Of a stretch of DNA of 64,000 bases, positions 1 through 7,575 are shown one piece after another (position 1 is the first letter of the stretch; the number at the start of each line of letters is the position of its first letter). Origin of the DNA: Fibrobacter sp. UWB16 (GTDB lineage: Bacteria; Fibrobacterota; Fibrobacteria; Fibrobacterales; Fibrobacteraceae); assembly GCF_900215325.1 (NCBI RefSeq), contig NZ_OCMS01000002.1, positions 310,001 to 374,000 on the forward strand, in the 5' to 3' direction. The notes beneath the pieces were generated by a model that ran no database searches, was not told where the DNA came from, and saw only the letters and a list, made by a program, of their open reading frames with translations. Both the position numbers and the translations under genes were made by a program.

Positions 1-90
1 TGCAACCTGACCTATCTTATTATATGTAGGATGCGTTCGCTCCTCGGTTTGCTATATCGTTTATTATATGAACTATTACAAGAGGGTGCG

Positions 91-924
91 ATGCAATCAT
101 TTGAATGTTTGTCTCCCGACATTTTATTGCTATCGTTACAAAATCGTGCGGAGGAACTTCTCCGTGCTGTTGAAAGAACGAAAAAATCTTTGAAGCGTGC
201 TCCGCAGGGGCATTTGAGGCTCGCAAAACGCGGAAATCAATTTTACGGTTATCATTTGACTGATGCCAAATCGCTAAAGGGCGAATATATTCCCAAAGAC
301 AATGTTTCGCAAATGTCAAAACTTGCGCAGAAGGATTATGACGAAAAAGCACTTCGGGAAATGGAACATGAACTTTCGTTAATTGATGGTTTTATTGCAA
401 AATACAGTCCCGAAGAATTGACAAACATTTACAATCGGATGAATGAAGTCCGCAAGTCTTTGGTTGAACCAATCCTGCTTTCGGATGAAGAATATGCGAG
501 GCGATGGTTTGCTGTGCCGTATAAGGGGAAAGGTTTTGAAGCTGGAGCTCCAGATTTGCGGACAGCAAAGGGCGAACGAGTCCGTTCAAAGTCCGAAGTG
601 ATTATTGCTGATTCGCTTGGACGATTGGGAATCCCTTATAAATACGAATGTCCTTTGAAACTCGTTGATGGAGGTAAAATGGTTTATCCTGATTTTACTT
701 GCCTTGATTTGCGTACACGTAAAGAACTATTATGGGAACATTTGGGAATGATGGATGATCCTGAATATGCTTCGCTAGCTGTCAAAAAGTTATCATCTTA
801 TCTCAAAAGTGGCTATGTCTTTGGAAAAAATCTTATAATTTCAATGGAAAGTTCTGAAAAACCATTGAATCAAACAGAAGTAAGATTAATTATACAAGGT
901 GTTTTTAGGGTGAATGAAACGTAG
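91..924 (+). CDS. PD-(D/E)XK nuclease-like hypothetical protein
   Basis: Protein of 277 residues from the ATG at 91, which has AGAGGG four bases upstream. The frame is open to 31, but that earlier start has no ribosome binding site. The N-terminal half is charged and helical, with likely coiled coil around residues 15-120. The C-terminal half reads like a restriction-endonuclease fold: SKSEVIIADSL (helix with Glu), then YPDFTCLD (acidic residue at the end of a strand), then LLWEHLG (E-x-G in place of E-x-K). Proteins of this type are usually annotated as hypothetical, and I infer only the fold, not an activity. It looks more AT-rich than its neighbours, which may mean transfer. No partner gene identifies a restriction system. 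Confidence 0.6.
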   Translation: MQSFECLSPDILLLSLQNRAEELLRAVERTKKSLKRAPQGHLRLAKRGNQFYGYHLTDAKSLKGEYIPKDNVSQMSKLAQKDYDEKALREMEHELSLIDGFIAKYSPEELTNIYNRMNEVRKSLVEPILLSDEEYARRWFAVPYKGKGFEAGAPDLRTAKGERVRSKSEVIIADSLGRLGIPYKYECPLKLVDGGKMVYPDFTCLDLRTRKELLWEHLGMMDDPEYASLAVKKLSSYLKSGYVFGKNLIISMESSEKPLNQTEVRLIIQGVFRVNET

Positions 925-968
925 CTCTGAAATATTGCATGTCGATGAAAATTTGTATTATTCCTACC

Positions 969-1580
969 ATGAATAATATTACAAAATCTCATTTGTTCTT
1001 GCTTGGCTTAGTTCTCCTGACAACGCTTTGGTCTGTTGTCGGAGTTGAGGATACTTACCTCACGTGGATTCTTGAAGCGGCTCCCGCGATTGTCGGGCTG
1101 TTGGTCCTTGTATTTACCTACAAAAAGTTCAGGATGCCCACGTATCTTTACGTGGTAATGGCGCTCCACATGGCGGTGCTTTTGGTGGGGGCGCATTATT
1201 CGTATGCGAAGGTTCCTCTTGGATTCTGGATGCAGGATTGGTTCGGCTTTGCGCGCAACAACTACGATAAAATTGGGCACTTAATGCAGGGCGTTACACC
1301 TGCACTTGTGATGATTGAACTTTTGCGCCGCACGACTCCTATCAAGACGGCTGGCTGGACGGGATTTTTGTCGGTGTGCGTGGCCGAGGCAATTTCTGCG
1401 CTTTATGAAATTATTGAGTGGCTGGCATCACTCAGCAATCCGACGGATACGGAAGCCTTCTTGGGAACTCAGGGCTACATTTGGGATACGCAGACAGATA
1501 TGTTCATGTGCCTTATCGGGGCGACAATTTCTGTTTTAATTTGTTTAAATGTTAAAAAGTTCCGCAAATTAGAAACTTAA
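969..1580 (+). CDS. DUF2238 (YjdF-type) inner-membrane protein
   Basis: About 203 residues with five or six hydrophobic helices. It carries the DUF2238 signature: LEAAPAIVGLLVLVFTY, then the conserved loop KVPLGFWMQDWFGFARNNYD, then SALYEIIEWL and LGTQGYIWDTQTDMF. This matches the E. coli YjdF family of inner-membrane proteins, whose function is unknown. The frame also has ATGs at 939 and 945. I prefer 969 because it gives the short N-terminus before the first helix seen in the family, but none of the three has a clear Shine-Dalgarno. It lies 44 bases after the nuclease-like gene on the same strand, so co-transcription is possible. Confidence 0.8.
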   Translation: MNNITKSHLFLLGLVLLTTLWSVVGVEDTYLTWILEAAPAIVGLLVLVFTYKKFRMPTYLYVVMALHMAVLLVGAHYSYAKVPLGFWMQDWFGFARNNYDKIGHLMQGVTPALVMIELLRRTTPIKTAGWTGFLSVCVAEAISALYEIIEWLASLSNPTDTEAFLGTQGYIWDTQTDMFMCLIGATISVLICLNVKKFRKLET

Positions 1581-1596
1581 GAAATATATTTAAGTC

Positions 1597-2877
1597 ATGG
1601 TTGGATTTTGGGTTAAAGCTTTAGATAAAAAAATGTTGGCGTTTTGGGCGCTGGCTTTTGCGCTGCTTTTTGCTGCTTGTAGCAACGACGATAATGGTAC
1701 GATCTTAGTGAATCCTATAGGTGGCGAAAGTTGCGCTGCCATTGAAGAATCAAGTTCTTCGGATTACGCGTTGTCCTCGTCTGTTGTTGCATCGAGCTCT
1801 TCCGCAGATGGGTTAGTTTCGATTTCAACGACTGTTATGGAGGATACGCTTGAAATATTTGCATTCGGGGGTGTGAAACTTGACGTTGTTGCGGATTCGT
1901 TCCTGACAAAGTTTGATTATGGCGATGTCGTGATGGTGATGATTGCGGGGTACGATACGGTGGATGTTCCTGTAGTTGCGGGTTACGGATATGTTTTCCC
2001 CGGTGAATTCTTTTTGTATGTCTCTGAGGGATTGAATTATATCAAGCTTGAGGCTCGTTACGGCCAAATGGCTGAGGTCGTTGGTCTCGGGCGCGATTTG
2101 AAATTCCCGATAGATGTTGTTGTGCAGATGAAGGAAAAGGGTGGCTATGTGGACCATCTTGAAAATTTGAAGTCGCTTTCAATTGCGAATTATCCGGGGG
2201 CTTATCCTGATTTGTCTATTGAGGAGTTTGCGAATTTTAGAATGGTGCATACAACCGGAATGGGCGAGGGTGTGCTTTATCGATCTTCAAGTCCGATTGA
2301 TCCAGCGATTTATCGCAATGCAATTGCGGATTCATTGGCGGCGGTGGCTGGCGTTAGGACTTTTGTGAACCTTGCAGATGAATTACAATATGCCGAAGAA
2401 TACAAAGGCTTTGCAGATTCTTATTATGCAACGCAGAATGTGGTCTATCTTAATGTGGAACCTGCTTTTGCGAATACGCCGTTCAAGGAAGGGCTTGTCA
2501 AAGGCTTGCGCTATATGATAGAGCATGAAGGCCCGTATCTAGTGCATTGCACGTATGGCATGGACCGAACCGGATTTACGATTGCCGTGCTCGAAGCGCT
2601 GATGGGGGCGACCGCTGGTGAAATCAAGGCGGATTACGCCACGACTCACAAGAATTTTTACAACGTGGTTAATGGCCAACATGTTGCTTTGACAGCAAAG
2701 CAAGTGGCGTTGCTACAGGCGATTATTGTAAGACTTATGCAGAATTCGTTCAAAACGGCTGGTGTTGATATCTCTGATTTCGAAAATGCAGATTTAGCGT
2801 CCGCTACAGAAAAGTATTTGCTGGCGCTTGGCATGGAACAATCAGAAATCGAAGCGCTGAAATCGCGACTGAAGTAG
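1597..2877 (+). CDS. Lipoprotein with tyrosine/serine phosphatase domain
   Basis: 426 residues. The start at 1597 is preferred because it puts lysines ahead of the hydrophobic stretch; the next ATG (1633) would leave an uncharged n-region. A lipobox ends at LLFAAC, so a lipidated, probably periplasmic or surface protein is predicted. A serine-rich spacer (about residues 50-70) follows the cysteine, a linker style common in Fibrobacter envelope proteins. The catalytic domain occupies roughly residues 190-380, with LYRSSSP near its start and the P-loop HCTYGMDRTG (Cys-x5-Arg), typical of the bacterial tyrosine-phosphatase family called Y_phosphatase3. Exported members may act on phosphoproteins or phosphoinositides; the substrate here is unknown. 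No Shine-Dalgarno is obvious. Confidence 0.8.
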   Translation: MVGFWVKALDKKMLAFWALAFALLFAACSNDDNGTILVNPIGGESCAAIEESSSSDYALSSSVVASSSSADGLVSISTTVMEDTLEIFAFGGVKLDVVADSFLTKFDYGDVVMVMIAGYDTVDVPVVAGYGYVFPGEFFLYVSEGLNYIKLEARYGQMAEVVGLGRDLKFPIDVVVQMKEKGGYVDHLENLKSLSIANYPGAYPDLSIEEFANFRMVHTTGMGEGVLYRSSSPIDPAIYRNAIADSLAAVAGVRTFVNLADELQYAEEYKGFADSYYATQNVVYLNVEPAFANTPFKEGLVKGLRYMIEHEGPYLVHCTYGMDRTGFTIAVLEALMGATAGEIKADYATTHKNFYNVVNGQHVALTAKQVALLQAIIVRLMQNSFKTAGVDISDFENADLASATEKYLLALGMEQSEIEALKSRLK

Positions 2878-2892
2878 ATAATTTTGTTATTT

Positions 2893-3621
2893 ATGATGTA
2901 TGGCAAAAACTTTAGCAAATTTCTTGGCAAAATCGCTTTGATGACCGCAGCTGCGTTGTGGGCGGCTTGTAACAATTCTGATAAAAAGGAATCCTCTAAA
3001 TTTGATACACCTAAAGCGGAGAAGGCCAATGAACAGCAGTCTGATACTCTCAAAGAAAGGGCTATAGTTTATCCGTTAAAATAAAAAAAGGTTGATGTTC
3101 CTAAAGTTAATATCGATACTTTCTCGGAACGGATTTCAAAGGGATTGGACGGTCTTTTGCAGAATGTAGCTCTTTATGGTGTCCTTCCGGATGTTGTTCA
3201 CAAAGGGGGTGATGGCAAGGTGGTCCCTAGATGCCGTATTAAGCCTTTGTCTGCAAAACATGTTGTCATTGAAGGTCGTGATATTGATGTTCAGACTTTT
3301 TTAAAGGTTTATCGCCAACGAGTTCATGGTTTACGCTTTATCTGCGATAAGAATGTAAGGCGAAGTGAATTTGAAGGAAGAGTAGTTTTGACTTTGAAAA
3401 TTGCTTCAAGCGGCGAAGTTGAAAATGTTCAAATTAAATCGACTACAATTGCCGAAAATAGCCCCTTTAGCGCTATTAATGAAGATGTCAAGGAATCTGT
3501 CAGCCATTGGAAATTCCCGAAAACGAAAAACGGGGCGACATTCTCGTTCCCGATTTCATTTTACGGGGAGCTTCCGCAACCATCGATGTTTGATGATTCG
3601 TCTTCAATAAAGAACAAGTAG
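2893..3621 (+). pseudogene. Lipoprotein with AgmX/TonB-like C-terminal domain, interrupted by in-frame TAA
   Basis: The first part (from ATG 2893 or 2896) is a lipoprotein start with lipobox LWAAC and a charged linker, ending at TAA 3082-3084. The same frame then stays open without a stop to 3621. The downstream part has the C-terminal fold of AgmX/PglI- and TonB-related proteins: an EGRVVLTLKIASSGEVENVQI strand pair, then SVSHWKFPK and a final beta strand. A single lipoprotein of about 242 residues is the natural reading, so this is probably a nonsense mutation or a sequencing error beside an A-run (3083-3089). A second product could in principle start at TTG 3145, but nothing resembles a ribosome site there. 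Confidence 0.65.
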
Positions 3622-3635
3622 CTTGTCGCTATGTT

Positions 3636-4496
3636 CTATCCTTTTTGCGGTTCGCGATTTTCGTAGTCTTCCAAGAACGAATGCAGCTCGCCGCCGGCCT
3701 TGAATCCGGGGAAAGTCTCGATGCAGACGGAGTGCAGGCTGTTGAAAATGCTCTTTTCGATGTTCGGGTTTTCGCGTTTGAGGCGTTTGATGAGCGCCTT
3801 GATTTCTTGGCGCTTGCTGCCGCCACCGCCGTTGTCGCAGACGGTGCAGCTTTCGGTAAAGCGGCAGGCGCACTGGATAAACTGCAGCCCGTTGTAATTT
3901 TTCCAGTTGATGATGTCCTGCTCGTTGATGCAATACATGGGGCGGATGAGTTCCATGCCGCCGAAATTCAGGCTGTGGAGCTTGGGCATCATGCCTTGCA
4001 GTTGCGAGCCGTAGAACATCGCCATGACGGTGGTCTCGATGACGTCGGAGAGGTGGTGACCCAGCGCAATCTTGTTGCAGCCTAGGTCTTTTGCCTTGTG
4101 GTAGAGGTGGCCGCGGCGCATCTTGGCGCAAACGTAGCAGGGGGAACGTTCGGTGTTGTTTGCCACGTCGAAAATGTTCGTCTCGAAAACGGTGATGGGA
4201 ATTTCAAGGAGCTTCGCGTTGCTTTCGATTTTCTGACGGTTGATTTCGTTGTAACCGGGGTCCATCACCAGGTATTCCACGTCGAATTTCACGTCGCTGT
4301 GGCGGTGAAGCATCTGGATGAGCTTCGCCATGAGCATGGAATCCTTGCCGCCAGAGATGCAGACGGCGATTTTGTCGCCTTCTTCGATGAGCTTGTAGTT
4401 CTTTATGGCGGTAATGAACGGCGTCCAGAGCCTTTCGCGGTATGTTTTCGAAATGCTCCGTTCTACGCTTTGGACAAATGAAAGTTCTCTTGCCAT
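3636..4496 (-). CDS. ttcA: TtcA-like tRNA thiolation protein (PP-loop ATPase)
   Basis: 286 residues from the ATG at 4496, chosen because AAAAAAGG lies eight bases upstream. The frame continues to an ATG at 4526 that overlaps the desulfurase. The ATP-pyrophosphatase P-loop SGGKDS is near residue 50, followed by CYVC in the middle and a CTVC pair near residue 210, matching the TtcA layout (2-thiocytidine at tRNA position 32 via an iron-sulfur cluster). Two extra cysteines (CAC) sit ten residues before the second pair. It lies directly behind a cysteine desulfurase, the expected sulfur donor. A related PP-loop thiolase with another tRNA target cannot be excluded. Confidence 0.75.
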   Translation of the reverse strand: MARELSFVQSVERSISKTYRERLWTPFITAIKNYKLIEEGDKIAVCISGGKDSMLMAKLIQMLHRHSDVKFDVEYLVMDPGYNEINRQKIESNAKLLEIPITVFETNIFDVANNTERSPCYVCAKMRRGHLYHKAKDLGCNKIALGHHLSDVIETTVMAMFYGSQLQGMMPKLHSLNFGGMELIRPMYCINEQDIINWKNYNGLQFIQCACRFTESCTVCDNGGGGSKRQEIKALIKRLKRENPNIEKSIFNSLHSVCIETFPGFKAGGELHSFLEDYENREPQKG

Positions 4497-4516
4497 TTTC
4501 ATTACCTTTTTTGCGT

Positions 4517-5638
4517 TTATTTGCAAAGTTCCTTGTAGCAGCTGTCGAATGCGGCCATGAATTCGTCGATTTCTTTTTCGGTGGTGAGGTGCGAAAGGCT
4601 TATGCGCCAGGAGTTCAAAGCATTTTTGCGGTCGCGGCTGACGGCAAAAACGGCGCGGGAGGGGAGCGCATCCACGCTGCAGGCGGACTTGACCGACACG
4701 TAAATTCCTTTGTCCGAAAGTGCCTTTTGGAAAACGCTTCCGCGGACTCCCGCGACACTCAGGTTCAAAATGTGCGGAACAGCGTCTGCGGGCGAATTGA
4801 TGCGGACTTTCGGATAGCCGCAGAGTTTTTCTTGCAAAATTGTTCGCAGTTCCTTGACGCGGGCAAATCGCTCTTCGAAATGTTCCATGGCAAGCGACAG
4901 CGCTGTTTCAAGGGATGCGTCCAGCGCGAGCGTCGGGGTTCCGCTGCGGTAAATGGTGGTACTGGCACCGCCGTAAATGAGCGGCTCCATGGCGATTCCG
5001 CTTTTTTTGTACAAAAGCCCGCTGCCCGAAAGTCCGTAGAACTTGTGCGCGCCGATGCTTGCCGTGTCTGCCAAATTCAGGTTTATGGGCGTTTTCCCGA
5101 TGGCCTGCGTCGCATCCACGTGAAGGCTGCAGTTCGGGAATTCGTGGACAATCTTGCTGATGGATTCTAGCGGCTGCACGGTCCCGAGTTCGCTATCCAC
5201 CGCGTTTACCGTCACAAGCACCGTATCTTTGCGTAGCAGGCCGCGCAAGTCTTCCAGGTCAATTTTCCCGTCGGTGCCGATCTTTACCATCTCAATTTCG
5301 TAGCCCGCTTCTTGCAGGGCCGTGAGCGTGGCGCTTACCGAAGAATGTTCCAGCGGGTTCGTGATGATGTGCTTGCCCACATGGCGCTTGGCCTGGACGA
5401 TGCCGCGGATGGCGGTGTTGTTGCTTTCGCTTGCGCCCGAGGTGTAAATGATTTCGTCGGGGTTTACGCCCAAAAGTTTCGCGATGGAATCGGTCACTTG
5501 GGCGAGGAAAGCTTTTGCTGCATGCCCTGCTTCGTGATTCGAATTGGCGTTGCCGATAAACCTGCGTTCAACTTCGCAGAATCGTTGCAAGGCTTCTTCG
5601 CATGCCGGGGTGTTTGCCGTGTAGTCGAAATAGGACAT
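4517..5638 (-). CDS. Cysteine desulfurase (NifS/IscS class)
   Basis: About 373 residues from ATG 5638 (MSYFDYTANTPA), where homologues start; three codons upstream are also open. PLP-dependent class V fold: ASESNN near residue 75, HVDATQAIGK, then the Schiff-base lysine in SIGAHKFYGLSGSG, and a catalytic-loop cysteine in SVKSACS. It should release sulfur from L-cysteine as a persulfide. The TtcA-like gene begins about 20 bases after its stop, suggesting that it feeds tRNA thiolation. The HAD phosphatase gene ends 41 bases upstream, so the three probably form one transcript. The length is typical. Confidence 0.9.
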   Translation of the reverse strand: MSYFDYTANTPACEEALQRFCEVERRFIGNANSNHEAGHAAKAFLAQVTDSIAKLLGVNPDEIIYTSGASESNNTAIRGIVQAKRHVGKHIITNPLEHSSVSATLTALQEAGYEIEMVKIGTDGKIDLEDLRGLLRKDTVLVTVNAVDSELGTVQPLESISKIVHEFPNCSLHVDATQAIGKTPINLNLADTASIGAHKFYGLSGSGLLYKKSGIAMEPLIYGGASTTIYRSGTPTLALDASLETALSLAMEHFEERFARVKELRTILQEKLCGYPKVRINSPADAVPHILNLSVAGVRGSVFQKALSDKGIYVSVKSACSVDALPSRAVFAVSRDRKNALNSWRISLSHLTTEKEIDEFMAAFDSCYKELCK

Positions 5639-5679
5639 AACTATCAAAAAGATAGAAAATTGGGAGGTGCCTTCTGCGG

Positions 5680-6495
5680 TTAAATGAACTCGGCAAAGTC
5701 CTTGATGTGGCCGGCAGTGTAACGCGGCTCTAGTGGGAGCAAGTTTTCCGCTTTGCCGAAGCCTTCAAAAAGCGTGATACAGTCAATGCCTGCGTTCTTT
5801 GCGGCTAGAACATCGGGCGTGTCATCTCCAATCATGATTGCTTTTTCGGGGGCGATTCCTGTCTGGCGGAGAATCTCGTTAATGCCGGCGGGGCTTGGCT
5901 TGCGTTCGGGGGTGGTGTCGCCGCAGAGGTATGTGGCGAAAGAATTTTCAAGACCGAATTTTTTGAGAATCTTTTGTGCGGGGGCGACCGGCTTGTTCGT
6001 AAGCATCGCCGCGCATCTCGTCCCGGCGTGGTTCTCGTCACGATTGAAGACCGCGCGGTTCCCATTACTTGTCGCGCAATCCCCATCACGGTTTTCATCG
6101 GCGATTCGTTGCACGAGTTCTATAATGCCTTCGTACGGTTCCGTGTTTTCGGTGCAATGTTCCCAGTAGTATTCCGAATAAACTTTATGGATTTCCTTGA
6201 TTTTCTCTTCACTGTAGTTTTCGCGGGCGAGCGTTTCGGCGACTTTTGCCATGTCGCGGGTGCTTACGACGGGAATGAAATTGGCAGCGACAGCTCGGCG
6301 GATCAAGTTCATGGAACCGTTTCCGATGAATGTGCGCACGTCGTCGTTTGAATGCGTGTGCAGGCCGAATTGCGTCATCGCGTAGTTTACGGCTGGCGCT
6401 AAATCGCCGAGAGTATTGAAGAGCGTGCCGTCCAGGTCGAAAATGAACAGTTCTTTTTGCGCGATGAGAGCCTTGATTTCGTCGAGTGGAGTCAT
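5680..6495 (-). CDS. HAD-superfamily phosphatase (phosphoglycolate phosphatase-like)
   Basis: 271 residues. HAD motif I is FDLDGTLFNT near residue 20, motif II is in MLTNKP, motif III lysine is in RKPSP, and motif IV is GDDTPDV. The helical cap between motifs I and II fits the Gph/PGP group, which removes phosphate from 2-phosphoglycolate or similar small molecules. Just before motif II there is an extra polar segment of roughly 28 residues beginning DENRDGD and ending HAGTRC, where relatives have only a short linker. It heads the minus-strand unit that continues with cysteine desulfurase and TtcA-like genes. Confidence 0.8.
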   Translation of the reverse strand: MTPLDEIKALIAQKELFIFDLDGTLFNTLGDLAPAVNYAMTQFGLHTHSNDDVRTFIGNGSMNLIRRAVAANFIPVVSTRDMAKVAETLARENYSEEKIKEIHKVYSEYYWEHCTENTEPYEGIIELVQRIADENRDGDCATSNGNRAVFNRDENHAGTRCAAMLTNKPVAPAQKILKKFGLENSFATYLCGDTTPERKPSPAGINEILRQTGIAPEKAIMIGDDTPDVLAAKNAGIDCITLFEGFGKAENLLPLEPRYTAGHIKDFAEFI

Positions 6496-6529
6496 GGCGC
6501 CAAAGCTAGAAATTTTGTATATTCACACC

Positions 6530-7264
6530 ATGATGTCTAAAATTTTTAAATCTGTTTTTGCGACGGCACTCGCTTTTTCGGCGACGGTCATGGCTGAAGA
6601 TATTATCCGTTTTGTGCCGGACCCGTACCCGATTGGCTATGCGGACCAGGGCGATGTGCGCCATATCGTCATCAAGGGTGCCAATATTACGAATAAAGAA
6701 ATTGTTCTTGAAACTGTGATGGGCCAGGGCATTGGCATGTCGAACTTCAAGTATCCGACGAAAATTGCGCCGAATGCTCCGGTGACGATTGAATTCGATA
6801 TGGATTTTGCAGGCATGGACGGCCAAATCAACCCGGTCGTGGTGATGGTCGATAATCAGGGCAAGTCGTATGCAGCACAGCTCGACGGTTATGTGAAAAA
6901 TCCGATTTTCTTTGGCGAAAAGCTTTTTGATACGGGCTATTATGCCGCCAATGAAAAGCGTGAATGGACGTTCTACGTCTGGGGAACGGACAAGAAGACG
7001 CGCCCGGATTTGGCGCTTGACGAAAATGCCCAGAAGGAATTTAAGCTCAAGACTAAGAACGTGATGCTCAATGTTGATGACATGGGCAAGATCAAGGAAG
7101 GCGGCAAGGTGCCTGGCATCAAGGTCACGCTTTCGACTTCTGGGCTTACGCGCACGGGCTGGGAACTCAAGCAGAAGAGCATCCGCAAGATTGTGGGCTT
7201 CAAGAGTAAAAAATTCCCGAAGGCAACGCCCGAAGTGCTGATTGTTGGTTACTGGAAGGACTAG
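6530..7264 (+). CDS. Exported hypothetical protein
   Basis: 244 residues from ATG 6530. The frame extends upstream to 6416 inside the divergent HAD gene, but the signal peptide (FKSVFATALAFSATVMA, cleaved before ED) fixes the start here. The mature protein is beta-rich. Residues 30-120 suggest an immunoglobulin-like fold similar to DUF1573 proteins: HIVIKGANITNKEIVLET, then PVTIEFDMDF. I do not recognise the remainder. Periplasmic or outer-membrane location is inferred. It is transcribed away from the HAD gene, only 34 bases apart, and followed by tRNA-Pro. Confidence 0.65.
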   Translation: MMSKIFKSVFATALAFSATVMAEDIIRFVPDPYPIGYADQGDVRHIVIKGANITNKEIVLETVMGQGIGMSNFKYPTKIAPNAPVTIEFDMDFAGMDGQINPVVVMVDNQGKSYAAQLDGYVKNPIFFGEKLFDTGYYAANEKREWTFYVWGTDKKTRPDLALDENAQKEFKLKTKNVMLNVDDMGKIKEGGKVPGIKVTLSTSGLTRTGWELKQKSIRKIVGFKSKKFPKATPEVLIVGYWKD

Positions 7265-7329
7265 CGCTATTCTAGAAAGGACTGGAACTGCCGGAATGGG
7301 CTAATTAATGCTTTTTTCGGGAGCTTGCC

Positions 7330-7358
7330 TTGAAAAAATACCGTGGTTTAACTAACTT
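7330..7358 (+). promoter_or_regulatory. Possible promoter of tRNA-Pro
   Basis: TTGAAA (7330-7335) and TAACTT (7353-7358) are 17 bases apart, about 24 bases before the tRNA. The -10 is a weak match; a CATACT at 7362 is an alternative. Confidence 0.35.
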
Positions 7359-7381
7359 TGGCATACTCTTGTAAGAGACCT

Positions 7382-7455
7382 CGGGATGTAGCTCAGCCTG
7401 GTAGAGCGCTTGAATGGGGTTCAAGAGGTCGCTGATTCGAATTCAGTCATCCCGA
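7382..7455 (+). tRNA. tRNA-Pro (anticodon GGG)
   Basis: Full cloverleaf in 74 nt: acceptor CGGGATG pairs perfectly with CATCCCG, the D arm is GCTC/GAGC, the anticodon stem CTTGA/TCAAG encloses loop ATGGGGT, and the T loop is TTCGAAT. The loop gives anticodon GGG, which reads CCC and CCU proline codons. The terminal CCA is not encoded and would be added after transcription. A strong terminator follows directly. Confidence 0.95.
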
Positions 7456-7458
7456 CTA

Positions 7459-7487
7459 AAAAGACTCGTCATTGACGAGTCTTTTTT
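7459..7487 (+). terminator. Intrinsic terminator after tRNA-Pro
   Basis: GACTCGTC and its complement GACGAGTC form an eight-pair stem around a short loop, followed by six T residues. Confidence 0.9.
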
Positions 7488-7575
7488 GCGTTAAGGTCTG
7501 CGGGCTTGGGGTGCGCATCTTGCAAAACATTTGCCGTTTGAATTGCGCGCGCCTTGTGCGCGGGCATTTCGTGGA

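Noticed and set aside
3145-3621. Stand-alone gene starting at TTG 3145
   Set aside because: No ribosome site, and the frame is continuous upstream except for one TAA; treated as the second half of an interrupted lipoprotein gene.
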